NCBI RefSeq assembly: GCF_000219625.1
Contig: NC_018218.1
Span: 3,658,001-3,722,000 of the forward strand
Direction: 5' to 3'
Source of the DNA: Zymoseptoria tritici IPO323
Taxonomy: Eukaryota; Ascomycota; Dothideomycetes; Mycosphaerellales; Mycosphaerellaceae
DNA: 64,000 nt
The notes beneath the pieces were generated by a model. The model was not told where the DNA came from. It worked only from the letters and a program-made list of their open reading frames with translations, and did not search any database. The translations under genes and the position numbers were made by a program. This document shows positions 21,988 to 32,831 of the stretch, in pieces (position 1 is the stretch's first letter; each line of letters begins with the position of its first letter).

Positions 21988-22979
21988 ATGGCGCAAGACC
22001 CACGAGCTCTACTTCAGAAGGTATCACACCTTGCGATAGCTAAGTCGACAATTGAGTACTGACACATGATATCAGGCGGAAAAGGCTGCGCAGTCTGCCG
22101 GAGCTGGCTTCTCTCTATTTGGAGGCCGCACGGAGAAGTACGAGAACGCCGTCGAGCTCTACACACAGGCAGCAAACGCTTTCCGCATGCAAAAGGCTGG
22201 CAAGGAAGCGGGGCAGGCTTTCGAGCGGGCCGCGTCTCTACAGTCCCAGAAATTGAACGAGCCTGATGATGCGGCAAATACGTTGACGGAGGCATACAAA
22301 TCGTACCGGAAAGATGAGCCTGAGGAAGCGGCGCGATGCTTGGAGCAGGCCATACAACACTACACAATGAAGGGCAACTTCAGAAGAGCAGCGACACATA
22401 AGCAGAACATCGCAGAGCTATACGAGGTCGAGCTAGGCGACCAGAAGCGGGCAATGGAGGCATACGAGATGGCAGCGGCCTGGTATGAGAACGACAACGC
22501 CGAGCAGTAAGTGTGCCGCAACGATTCGATTGTTGACACGACTGATCGATGTCCTATAAAACAGACTCGCGAACAAGCTATATCTGAAGCTCGCCGATAT
22601 CGCCGCCCTCGAAGCGGACTATAACAAATCCATCTCGAATTACGAGCGGATAGCCAAATCCGCCATCAACAACAACCTGATGAAGTGGTCCGTCAAGGAG
22701 TATTTCTTGAAAGCCGGAATCTGCCACTTGGCGAACGGAGACTCGGTCGCGACCAACAGAGCGCTCGAATCTTACCGCGACCTTGATCCGGCTTTCAGTC
22801 AGACGCGCGAGCATCAGCTCTTGGTCGACCTTTCCGAGGCGGTAGAAGAGGGCGACCAAGAGAAGTTTGCCGACAAATTGTTCCAATTCGACCAGATGTC
22901 AAAGTTGGACAAGTGGAAGACCACCCTTCTCCTTCGGGTGAAGGAGAACGTGGAAAGCAAGGAAGAAGACTTCGCATGA
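21988..22979 (+). CDS. SEC17: SEC17: alpha-SNAP
   Basis: The adaptor recruits NSF/Sec18 to cis-SNARE complexes for disassembly after membrane fusion. Three exons (21988-22020, 22076-22506, 22565-22979) encode 292 residues, the same as yeast Sec17. The protein starts MAQDPRALLQK. The TPR-like helices contain GFSLFGGRTEKYENAVELY, FRMQKAGKEAGQAFERAA and DEPEEAARCLEQAIQHYT. The C-terminal DKWKTTLLLRVKE is the Sec18-stimulating region and keeps the Leu-Leu-Leu patch. Introns are 55 and 58 nt; the first has a CTGAC branch point at about 22058. Divergent from MUS7. Confidence 0.96.
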
Positions 22980-23164
22980 GCTGGGACCGTGATCTGGTGT
23001 GGTGCACAAAGCGGCAATGGGTTTGGGGTGGACGTGATGCCGCTGACTGGTAATCCCCTCTGGCTTTCAGCGATAGAGTGTGCAACACTGCTGTGAAGGT
23101 CATACTCTTTGCGCTGCCGGTACACCGCGATCTCTCCAGTATGTCATGATCGTATTGTGTCCGA

Positions 23165-23535
23165 CTATTCACCAGGGCTCTTCCCTTTCTTCGCGGCGGC
23201 CGAGGTACGAGACGATTCCGTGCCGAACAATGCTTGTCTTATTCCCCAAGCAAAGCCGGTCCTCTTCAATTCATCCTTTGCCTCGTTCAAGTCCGATGTG
23301 ATGGCCTGGCTGATCTTCTTTTCCTGCTCCCTGATATCCTGGTCCTTGTGTGACGCTGCGAGGGGCGACTCTCTTCTTTCCTTCTGTTCCTCGAGAGCTG
23401 GCTGGAATGTGGTATATGCTATTCGGCGCGTCAGTAGTCGTTTGTATGGATTGCGAGTTTCCGAGGAGTGCTATTACCTGTAGCTATACCACATACCGTG
23501 GCCAAACTCACCGCGATGACATTGCCTCCACGCAT
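23165..23535 (-). CDS. Small single-pass membrane protein, unknown function
   Basis: Two exons (23478-23535 and 23165-23418) encode 103 residues. The 59-nt intron has GTAATA, an ACTGAC branch point and an AATAG acceptor. Phases agree (19 codons plus 1 base, then 2 bases plus 84 codons). The N terminus MRGGNVIAVSLATVCGIA is a short signal anchor. A Lys/Glu/Gln-rich helix follows (EEQKERRE, REQEKKISQAITSDLNEAK), then GFAWGIRQALFGTESS and a basic tail. This layout recalls small mitochondrial inner-membrane assembly factors, but no family is recognised. It sits tail-to-tail with SEC17, 185 bp apart. Neither exon stands out alone, so it is easily missed. Confidence 0.72.
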
Positions 23536-23740
23536 TGTAGTTGAGTAGATGTGGGCGACGTGCTGGAGAGCAATTCGAGATAACTTCAAGCTCGTCTTCC
23601 TCCAGCTGAATCGATGACATACTCGCTGATGATGCCTGAGGCTTCAACCTGTAGAGCCAACTTGAAGGGCATGTCCATTCAGGCCATATATTCATTCACT
23701 GAGGTATCGTCGCAACTATTACATACAGTAGCTGTCCCTG

Positions 23741-25677
23741 TTAGACGCTCTGAGAATGAAACTCGGCATTGACACTGCCGTACTTGACCCCATCAACGCA
23801 AAGCTCAAACATTAGTCCCGCTGACTCTATCTTCATGTGCAGCTCAAAGTCCAAATTATCAAACAAGATTCCCTTTGTTGTCGTCAGTCGTGTGAAGAGT
23901 CCTCGTGGCACAGCGTTCAAATCTGTAGTCAATGTGCAGACTTTGACCAATTCCGAAGTGAGTGAGTCAGGAGGATCATCGCTCTCACAGGCGATCAGAT
24001 CGTCCTCTACCAACAGGGACTGGCCAGGTCGGAAGTTACGAGTGTAGTGGAAAGAAATAGGCTGGTCGGCAGAAATTGGAGCACCCTAGAATGCACGTCA
24101 GCAGGCCAGCCAAGACGAAAGTGAAGGTGTTCGCTCACCTTCTTCAGGTGCCATTGCATCCGATCGCTGACCATCCATCGCTCCCACAACGGGCTCCAGT
24201 ACCGATCCTCGGCCGGGTGCTTCGCCTCGTTGAAGACGGTAGCATAGCTTGTGCCGTACGCCCATCGGCTTCGTCTGGTCTCAACCGAGCTACCCTCGAT
24301 ACCCCGGAGCACCGCTCCGCGTACGACTGCAGTCCAGGCGTGTATGGGCTGTAGTACCTCGATGCTCTGGTGCTGCGCTTGCGCTGCCTCGTGCGTTGGC
24401 GTGACGCTATACGTCGGAGGTGGTTCAGAGCTGAAATGCTGCTTCAACCGTGTGTACAGGTAATTAGACTGCCCAAACCCGCCGACCAGTATTATACCAG
24501 ACACGAGTCCACCTTTGGACCGAACAGCCTCTACTTGCCCTTCGACCAAATCCAACACCTCAGAGATGACCGGGTCAAATATTTCTTTGACTTGCTCTGC
24601 AGACATGACCATGAAGCCACAATCCAGTCCAGCTTCTTCATCATCCGGCAGTCCGGGGAACGGAATGTTGACCTCTTGGTGCTCGTCTTCATTGAAATTT
24701 CTCTTGACAAACTCCTCAAAATAGCGCAGGCCCATCATCCAGGTCTTGGCCTTCTTGTCCCGCATTTCGAGATACCGTTCTTGTCCGAGTCGCTGTCTGA
24801 CCGCATCTTCGAAGCGATAATTCAAGAACGCCGACCCGCAAAGACCACCAGTTCCAACAGCGCTTTCCTCGATCCTGAGAGGATTGACGTGGGTCACTTT
24901 GTACGCGATCAAGTCCACCGTGCCTCCTCCGGCATCGCAGACGACATAATTTTGGCCGACGGTGAGCCCGCCGGGCTGAATTGTCTTCAGCGTGTACACT
25001 GCTGCAGCCTCCGGTTCTGATATCAGCTTCAGCTCATGTCTGCTGCCCATTCCAGCTCTTTCGGCCGCTTGTAATGTTGCATTTTTTGCGGCATCGGACC
25101 ACACAGCAGGCACAGTCAAGACAAAGTCCACCCTGGTCGTCTTCATGAAGCCTTCCCCATACCTCCTCGACATTGTCTCCATTGTATGCTCGTATATCTT
25201 GCTCAGGTAGTCCGTGATCGCATCCATCACCGTTCGACCACATTTTCGCAACTGGGCTGCCGTTTCCAATGGACTGACGAAGTGGGGGAGTTTCTGATTT
25301 CGGTCGAGAAATAACTTGATGCAGCGAAGCCGGGTCTCGTGCGGCTTGAACTGGAATCCCCATTTGATATCAGCCTCATTCGTATCAAGGCCGTCTGTTG
25401 TCGAATTCTCGTACGCGATTTCCGTGGGCACTTTGTCCGAGGTGATTCCATTACCGCCAGGCCAACTCTTCACAATGTCGATCTCGTCCGGTGTAGCACT
25501 GTAGGCCGCTGCGACCCCACTGAAAGTTGTTCCAAAGTCTACCCCGACGACCAATCTGTCTTGCTTGAAGTGAATGATGCTCTTGTCTTCGTCGAGCGTC
25601 AGTCCGCCCAGCTTGTTCTCAACGCCGTTGATATCCATCGAAGTTGCGGGTTGCGGACTCGGTGCATTGCGGGTCAT
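23741..25677 (-). CDS. Hsp70-like ATPase without a canonical substrate domain
   Basis: Two exons (24139-25677 and 23741-24085; 53-nt intron, GTGAGC donor) encode 627 residues. The actin/Hsp70 fold motifs are present: phosphate-1 GVDFGTTFSG near residue 45, connect-1-like EPEAAAVYTL, phosphate-2 CDAGGGTVDLIAY and adenosine LVGGFGQSNYL. After the ATPase domain comes a divergent C-terminal region (RWAYGTSYATVF, then SFHYTRNF) in place of the DnaK beta-sandwich. The usual EEVD end is missing; the protein ends HSQSV. This resembles the fungal HSPA12-like group, which is often expanded in Pezizomycotina and whose clients are unknown. The ATG at 25677 is chosen because the upstream frame begins only with GTG. 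Confidence 0.83.
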
Positions 25678-26412
25678 GCTCACAAGTCAAGTCCTCTGGG
25701 CGATGAACTCCCTGTCGACGAGCGTAAGATGCTTCAGACTCAACCGTAGTCCAAAGCGGACCTCGACGTCTTGATTCACGAGATTCAATTGGCCAAGACA
25801 GCGATTGAGAGCGAAGCGGCACAGAATTGGAACCGTTCACGCATTGCCGAGCGAACAGCTACCGGACGGGCATTGCAGGGTGGTGATGGAGTGGAAATGC
25901 AGGTACGATCAAGGTGCTCTGGTAATGCGACCCGGAGTTTCAGACTTCGCCTGACGAGATCATCCGGGCATCGACCATGGTCGAGTTGCGGTCTTGATTC
26001 GTAATGCGATGTCTTAACACGTCGTGGTGTCGTAGAGCTGTGTCTCGTGGTACGGTCATCGCCGCGATGGGCCATTGGCTTTCGCAAAGCCAAGCTGTGA
26101 TTGAGTTCCCTCCGGCCCGATCGTGGCCAAACGTCACAGCGGCGATCAGTAGAACTAGTATACCTCCTGTGTGTCCAGTGAAACCTCCTTGGACGCCTCC
26201 TAGTATCTTGACTCAATGATATGACCGTCATCAGTATGTTTCTGGGAATACTCGCAGAGAGACTGCTAGATGCGTAGCAATCACGAGCCCAAATAAAATT
26301 GGAGCGAGTCGGACCTCCGCAATAATCTAGGCCCGGTACCCTGTGGGAAGACCAGGAACGATAGGAGAACCGCTGATGTACCGATGTCACCGGCTGTTGG
26401 TGCAGCAATAAA
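25678..26412. other. Divergent intergenic region
   Basis: It separates the Hsp70-like gene from the coiled-coil gene. Overlapping short frames on both strands; no gene supported. Confidence 0.45.
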
Positions 26413-27903
26413 ATGCTGCGAGAAGAGCTTGTGATTCAGGAGGCCGATCCGACCCCGGCTCTCATCCACGCTGACGCTGACGGCCCTGGGGACGACGATG
26501 CTTCGAGACATGAGCAAGATCTCAGCGCAATTTCCGTCATGGAGAGCTTGACGCAGATTCCAATTCTTGATCTTTCTACTGGCGGCGTGGCAGATACGTC
26601 CATGATGATGCACGATCCGACAGAACGCTCAGGGAGTGATGCTAGCAATTCTGCGACGTCGTTGATGAACAGAAATCAAAGTGTGCGGCGCACGGGCTCC
26701 CAGATCGCCAGTTTGAGAGCGGCTTTCGAACAAAAGGACACCAAAGCTACGGGAGATACTCCAATGAAGCGTTTTGAAAGGTTTCCTGTCCGGACATACT
26801 CGGCTCGAGCTCCTGACACGGAGATGGACGCCTTGAGGCTGAAGGAACAGTTGAGGGAGGCTAATGCGAGGTGCGTGGCCTTGGAGGAGAAAGTGCGTCG
26901 CTCGGAGGAAGCCGCTGGGGAGGGGAGAAGATACCACGACCGATGCGTGAAGCTGGAGAAAGACGTCGAGGACTTGGAGCTCCAATTGCAGCAACAGGAC
27001 GGCTTGGGCGGTGGAAGCGGATCGACGACCAGCGGATCTATTTCAGCGAAGAGTCAGGAAGAAGCTAGTCTGGCCATGCGACAGTTGCAGGACCTGAAGC
27101 GCAGCATTTCCACGGCCACCTGGACGGGTAACCAGGTCACGGACTCGACCTTTGCCCAGGAAACACAACACCTCCACCACGAAGTTCAGAATTGGGTCGT
27201 AAACAACTTCCGTCGAACCAAGCTGAATAAGACGCCCGCGGAATTGTGCGCGCGCCTGGAAAGTGTGTCGGAACCGGGACAGATGGACCGTTTGAGGCCA
27301 GTGTTCGAAAGTTATCATTCCGGCGTGAAGTTGGTTGCGATACAGGCCGTGGTCGTCTCTTATCTGATAGAGATTTTCGAGGAGCCCTTGCTGTTCGGAC
27401 TGCCAAGCCAAGGAGACTGGCGAAGATATTTACGAAAGACTACAGAGACTTTACCGTCAGTATTGGATCCTGGGACATTCAACAGATGGCGATCTTTCAC
27501 GCTGGATCTGGTCAAGAAGAGCGGACGTATACAAGAGTCGGTCGAGTCAGCGTCAAGAAGCATGTCCGAAGTGATCTGTCTGGTTCTGAGTGCTCTGACT
27601 GATGCTATGCCCGAAGACCTGGAAACTCGGGTGCCATCACTCAATACCATCGTCAAGCGTGCAATAACTTTGTCGCATCTGTATCGAGTCCAGCGAGCTC
27701 GATATGAGTTCCACCTCCCTTTACCCGGATCCCACTTCAGCGCCGAAAGCATGGAGGACTGCTCCGCTGACGGCGATCAGACAGTTGAGAGCACTGTCAA
27801 ATGCGCTACCTTTCCTTACGTCGTCAAGATTGGAGACGACAATGGAGACAATCCTGACTTGTCAAACATCATCGTCAAAGCGAAAGTCTTTCGCGATTGC
27901 TGA
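26413..27903 (+). CDS. Hypothetical coiled-coil protein
   Basis: A single-exon frame of 496 residues. The first 120 residues are acidic and disordered. A coiled coil near 135-195 contains MDALRLKEQLREANARCVAL and KLEKDVEDLELQLQQQ. A Gly/Ser linker is followed by a globular helical domain starting LHHEVQNWVVNNFRRTKL. I have an impression of similar WV-x-NF domains in fungal proteins of unknown role, but cannot name a family. The C terminus ends VKAKVFRDC. The start at 26413 is the first ATG; the Met of SVMESLTQIPIL is an alternative. The 3' end lies only 25 bp from the 3' end of the opposite-strand gene. Confidence 0.72.
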   Translation: MLREELVIQEADPTPALIHADADGPGDDDASRHEQDLSAISVMESLTQIPILDLSTGGVADTSMMMHDPTERSGSDASNSATSLMNRNQSVRRTGSQIASLRAAFEQKDTKATGDTPMKRFERFPVRTYSARAPDTEMDALRLKEQLREANARCVALEEKVRRSEEAAGEGRRYHDRCVKLEKDVEDLELQLQQQDGLGGGSGSTTSGSISAKSQEEASLAMRQLQDLKRSISTATWTGNQVTDSTFAQETQHLHHEVQNWVVNNFRRTKLNKTPAELCARLESVSEPGQMDRLRPVFESYHSGVKLVAIQAVVVSYLIEIFEEPLLFGLPSQGDWRRYLRKTTETLPSVLDPGTFNRWRSFTLDLVKKSGRIQESVESASRSMSEVICLVLSALTDAMPEDLETRVPSLNTIVKRAITLSHLYRVQRARYEFHLPLPGSHFSAESMEDCSADGDQTVESTVKCATFPYVVKIGDDNGDNPDLSNIIVKAKVFRDC

Positions 27904-27928
27904 TCACCTGCTCTTGCTTGAGGAATAC

Positions 27929-29683
27929 TCACAAAGTGTTCTTCTTCTGGCCACGAGATGCGCGCAAGACAGTGGGCTCTACTTCCTCGTCGAGCCAGCG
28001 TTCCAAAGCATCGTGTTGCTGAGAATTACCAGAAATGTTGAGTGCCAATTCAGAAGGCACGCGGTCTGATGGTCGGCGACTACGGATCACATCACCCTTG
28101 ATGATACGGTCCTGGAAGGCCACGTCACGCTCAAGAAGGGCTTCTCGACGTTGAAGGGTGGCGGGACTCGGTGGCATCCTCGGGCTTGGTGGTACGCTCG
28201 AGAGTGGTGTGGTGCGGGCGGTGGTCACTGCCACCGAATGAATGCCTGCAGTCTGTGGCACTCGCTGAATCTCAGACACAGGTAGGCGAAGCTTGCGAAT
28301 GCTATCCTCCAGCTCTGAGAAGCTTCCTGTGAATATCCTCGGAACACTATGTCCATTCCTCCGAATCACGGAACCGAGTCGCGGCTCTCCCATTACACTG
28401 AGCTCTGAGCCCTGAATGTTGGTGCTGTAGTTGGGAGCCTTTTCGGTGACGGCTCTTGCGTGGCCTCGATGGTGGACCGCGTCTTCGACAGTGCTGAAAG
28501 ATCGTCCGAATTTGCGAACTATGTCTGAAGGTCCTTCTGATCCCATGACAAGGCCGATTCCGGACTGAGGCTCGGCTAAGGTTGATGGGATGTCTCCATT
28601 TCCCGGGACAGCAATGGCTTGATCGATTGGATCAATGTGCGAACCCGGTGGAATGGTAGCCTTGTCGCTCATGTGGCTGGTGGGCATTGCGATACCGCTT
28701 TCGTTCTTGGGAAGTCTCAAATCAGGCTGTTCGTCTTCCTTCGGCAGATGGATGCCGTGATCTTCTTCTCTCATGTCTGTATGTGTACCATCGTTGTCCT
28801 TGCCACTTGCGCGCTTTTCGGCAGACTCAATGGACTCCTGCTCTTGCTCGACTGACGACGTTGCTTCACCTTTCGCATTCTGTTCAGAACGAACATCGCG
28901 AGCCGCGTGGAGCTTCTTTTGGAGATCTTTGCACTTTCGGTCTGTCTTCAAGGCCCATTGTCTGGACTCGCAGGCAGTGCTGTGCAGATCAGCGGCGATC
29001 AACGTGATCGGCTCCAAGATCTCGTGCAGCTTCCAGAGACGGCCGTTGTTTTGTCGGCGACGCTGATGAAGGTACGGATGGTACACATGATCCTGTCTCG
29101 GGGTTGTCAGTCATCTCCCGCAGTGGGAATAAATCTGGCATTCATCACTTGCCTGCCAGTGCTCCTCAATCAATTTGAAGAGCAGGGCGATGCTGTCCAG
29201 TCTCTCAATCTCTGGTCTGGGAAGCACCGTCAGCGAACTGCAGGGTGTTGGATGAGTGCGTCTGGCATACTTGAAATGCAGGTGGCGCTCCTCGACGGTC
29301 TCGATGAGATCCGACTTGTGGAGGTCTGTTCCATCGATGGCGAAAGCCTTGCATTTCTCTCCAACTTGGTTGTAAATGTCGCAGAACTCCTTGAACACGC
29401 CGTCCAAAAGCTGCGCATCGTCTTTGAGAAGGGAAACGGCGAAGCGAAAGTCGAAGGCGTCGGCGAAGAGGCGAAGAAGAACAGCGCGCATGCGTTCAAA
29501 TACAGTCACGATGTCGCGCACCGCAATGTGCTCCCTCTCGGTGGTCTGGCTGCGTGCGAGCAGGTCGCCGGCGTGGCGGAGGATTTCGGCGGCCATGTGT
29601 GTTCTGGAGAGAAGAGAAATATCAGTATTCGTGCCTTCTAGAGGCGACTCCACGGCGCGGCAGCGACGTCTCAGCTCTTCCAT
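27929..29683 (-). CDS. Hypothetical protein with a GC-AG intron
   Basis: Three exons (29271-29683, 29153-29216, 27929-29092) give 546 residues. The N-terminal 200 residues form a helical domain (RDIVTVFERMRAVLLRLF, DGVFKEFCDIYNQVGEK, RLDSIALLFKLIEEHWQ, LHEILEPITLIAADL). The remainder is disordered, Ser/Pro/Glu-rich and ends RASRGQKKNTL. Intron 1 is GT-AG. Intron 2 starts CAG|GCAAGT, a textbook GC donor, because the only nearby GT would break the frame. No enzymatic motif is visible and the family is unrecognised. The ATG at 29683 follows CCAAG. A possible 5' UTR intron ends just upstream (acceptor near 29697). Confidence 0.68.
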
Positions 29684-30395
29684 CTTGGCATTGGCATCTG
29701 GCAGTTGTTACAAGTATCGAGAAAAAGTGTTCACTACAGGACACTGCTAGCTTACAATGATTATTCAGTTCTGCTTCACTCGATTGTCATGCTCATTCAC
29801 TCTTTTCCAGCTTCTCACTCTGTCTCAGGTGACAGTTTTTCACTCCTTCCCGAATAGGAAAGTCAGGAAGCTTTTCTGATAGCCCCGCTTTCCGCGGACC
29901 CACCCAGCTCCAGGTAGAGCTTGTGATACAGGATGGAGAAGGTCTCCGTTCAACCAGAGTGCCTTAGCTGTATTAAGGACGATCACATGCTTCTGAAACA
30001 AGGATGCGAAGTGAGGACAGGATGGCAGGATGAGGTTGACGGGACCTCGATGCTTAAGGTATTGGCGTTACATTGCTTGCTCATCACCTCACTAATTGTA
30101 CCGAATCTGTTGATGGACACCAACTCATCGAAGCCCCTTTCGAGTGAGTTGGCGTCAATTGACGTAGGTTCGGCGGTAGCGCTATGCTTTCCTCGAAAAT
30201 CCCAGGCATAACGCCCGGGAAGAAAGAATCCAGCAGGCGGCTTGATCTTCGCACATCGACTAATTGTCACACCACTGATCTGGGGAGTGCCAACTTAAGA
30301 TGATAGTGCGGAATTGGTCGGTGATGGGCAATGCAGCACGAGTCGCGTGGAATGGCATCGATTGAAAATAACGACAAGAAACAGATTCTCATCGT
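29684..30395. other. Intergenic, no gene seen
   Basis: It holds the 5' flank of the GC-AG gene and the 3' flank of the RING-CH gene. A 92-codon frame at 29933-30211 has no supporting feature. Confidence 0.45.
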
Positions 30396-31355
30396 TCATT
30401 CGTCTTCATCGTCATCCTGCCCAGGAACATCGATCACGCGCTCGCCAGCATGCGCCAATGTTTTCCGACTCCAAGCTCGAACGCCCTTCCAAACAGCAAA
30501 CAGAAACGTGCATATGCCGACGATGATGGTGATCCACCCGAGTTGCTGCAGCCTGTCCCTCCCAGTGCCACGTACTGCACTTCTGCCGAGTCCGCCTCCA
30601 GTTCGTATGTTGAACCACTGGAATGGCGACAGTGTCAACAAGAACTTGGCAAAGCCCAGCAATCCGAGTGATGCCAGGCCTTTGATCCAATGCTCGAACC
30701 ACGACGTAGGCTCATCTTCGTAAATGAGAGACCCAGTCGGACCACCAGCGGTAGCAATGGTCGTGACCGGATCGAGATACATGTTGATGATGGGGTCTGC
30801 GACGAAGCCGAGTATGAATATGGAAATCAGGAATATGGATAGCGTGAGCCCAATCTGCGTGAGAGGGCTAGTGATCCAGCTGGACCAAGTCAGACGTTGG
30901 AGCCGGTACCTGTACCGACATGTTGGACATTCCCAGTAGTTCCGCTGTTGCGATGGATCTGCTCTGCGCCATGCTCCAAGGCAATCTTCATGAACGTACT
31001 TCTGACTGCCTTTGCATTTGCATGGAGACATGAGTCGTCCGCCGTCCTCGCTCTCGTACGAGACACGAGGCAGCGATTGCATGGATGCGGGCAACGGCGT
31101 GGTATCGTAGTGCAGCGTCGGTTGCACGACCTCGAGACAGATTCGGCATTGCCGTGGTGGGTAGTGTGTTCTCGTGCGCTTCGGCTGTGGCTCGGCTTCT
31201 GCTGCAGGCTCTGTCTCTTCCTCTTGCTTCTGGTGGTACGAGCCTTCTGTCGGGCTGTTCGAGCTACTTTGCTGTGGATTGATTCCATCTGGCGCCCAAG
31301 TCCCAGGAATATCATCCGGAAAGGACCAGCTCGCGCCGGTCGAGTAGGCGTCCAT
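30396..31355 (-). CDS. RING-CH (MARCH-type) membrane ubiquitin ligase
   Basis: A 319-residue single-exon protein. The RING-CH domain near residues 74-150 has CRICLE, CKCKGSQKYVHEDCL and CPTCRYRY, giving the C4HC3 pattern of E3 ligases that act on membrane proteins. Hydrophobic segments follow: GLTLSIFLISIFILGFV, a weaker one at GLASLGLLGFAKFLLTL, and GWITIIVGICTFLFAVW. The N terminus is Ser/Glu-rich; the tail is acidic (GQDDDEDE). It is smaller than Ssm4/Doa10 and closer in size to MARCH5-like proteins. The organelle cannot be told from the sequence. Divergent from PRE8. Confidence 0.85.
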   Translation of the reverse strand: MDAYSTGASWSFPDDIPGTWAPDGINPQQSSSNSPTEGSYHQKQEEETEPAAEAEPQPKRTRTHYPPRQCRICLEVVQPTLHYDTTPLPASMQSLPRVSYESEDGGRLMSPCKCKGSQKYVHEDCLGAWRRADPSQQRNYWECPTCRYRYRLQRLTWSSWITSPLTQIGLTLSIFLISIFILGFVADPIINMYLDPVTTIATAGGPTGSLIYEDEPTSWFEHWIKGLASLGLLGFAKFLLTLSPFQWFNIRTGGGLGRSAVRGTGRDRLQQLGWITIIVGICTFLFAVWKGVRAWSRKTLAHAGERVIDVPGQDDDEDE

Positions 31356-31820
31356 CGTTCTGATGATGCGTGGATCGTGGTATGTTCTGCGTCAGTGATA
31401 GGACTTGTCGTCAGCCAATTGCGGAGGTACGACGTGCTGTGTCACGGCCCTTTGTTCGCATGATGGGCCGGCAGAGCAACAGACGACCCGAGCAAGCGAG
31501 TGTACAACAGTGCTTTCGCGAGGTCTTTGTGTCCGTTCGGATTGAAGCTGTCGTCGTGTGGTTCGTGCCAATCGTTCCTCGTTCACCCGCGTAGAATTCA
31601 GGACTGACATAATAAGCAGGAGCTCGGCCGACTAGTGAGAGCTTCGCGTTCGCTTGTGCCTGAGATGTACCTAGAGAGCTGCTTCGGATCATCAACTTCA
31701 CCACCTCACACGCGAATACAACAATCATCTACCATCGCATCCGCCTCTTACACCGACTAGAAAAGTCACGGCTATCACCAACATCTCGTCGAGACAACAC
31801 TCCCTGCGTCACAGGCCACC
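31356..31820. other. Divergent promoter region of RING-CH gene and PRE8
   Basis: About 465 bp between the two start codons. I looked for a PACE-like proteasome element (GGTGGCAAA) and did not see one. Confidence 0.5.
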
Positions 31821-32831
31821 ATGGCCGACAGATACTCTTTCTCTCTCACCACCTTCTCGCCCAGGTATGTCCATATCATACGCCTCTGCTACAAACTATA
31901 CTAATGCATCTTTCAGTGGAAAGCTGGTTCAGATTGGTACATCAATACTATTACCGCTCGATGGAGGTCGTCACTAACATCAGTCTAGAATATGCCCTCA
32001 ATGCCGTCAACCAAGGTGTGACCTCACTCGGTATCAAAGCCGCCAACGGCATCGTCCTCGCCACAGAGAAGAAGTCCTCCACACCGCTCATCGATGCCGC
32101 CTCATCATCCAAAGTCTCGCTCATCACGCCCAACATTGGTATGGTGTACTCTGGCATGGGTCCCGACTACCGCGTACTGGTCGACAAGGCGAGAAAGGTC
32201 AGCCACACGGGCTACAAGCGGATATACAACGAGTACCCACCCACGCGGATATTGGTGCAGGATGTGGCGCGAGTGATGCAAGAGGCGACACAGAGTGGAG
32301 GAGTGCGACCTTATGGCGTGAGCTTGCTGATCGCGGGGTGGGATGATGGTATTGAGCCGGAGCAGGAAGAGCAGAAGGCGGCGGACGACATGGCGGTGGA
32401 CGGCGAGAAGAAGAAGCCATCGGGCAAGACGGGCGGTATCCTCAAGGGTGGTCCCAGTCTCTACCAAGTCGACCCGAGTGGAAGCTACTTTCCCTGGAAG
32501 GCGACTGCGATCGGAAAGAGCGCCACAAGCGCGAAGACGTTCCTCGAGAAGCGGTACACTGAGGGCTTGGAGTTGGAGGACGCCGTGCACATTGCGCTGC
32601 TTACGCTGAAGGAGACGATCGAGGGCGAGATGAACGGAGACACGGTCGAGATTGGTGAGTCCGTGAAGGGCTGGCTGCGAGACGTGAAAGCGCAAAGACT
32701 GACATCAACCAGGTATCATCGGCCCACCAGCAGATCACCTCCTCGGCTACGAGGGCGTAGAAGGCGCCACAGGTCCACGATTCAGGAAGCTCAGTCCGCA
32801 AGAGATCGAGGACTACCTCACCAACTTGTAG
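31821..32831 (+). CDS. PRE8: PRE8: 20S proteasome subunit alpha-2
   Basis: Four exons (31821-31864, 31917-31936, 31989-32654, 32713-32831) give 282 residues; exon 2 is only 20 nt. The protein begins [18 protein letters not shown], the alpha-ring gate segment, and continues [31 protein letters not shown] and [18 protein letters not shown]. It ends [18 protein letters not shown]. Yeast Pre8 has 250 residues. The difference is mostly a Lys/Glu/Asp-rich insertion of about 35 residues between AGWDDG and GPSLYQVDP. It would form a surface loop on the outer face. The first three junctions restore conserved residues exactly, so the micro-exon is secure. Confidence 0.95.
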
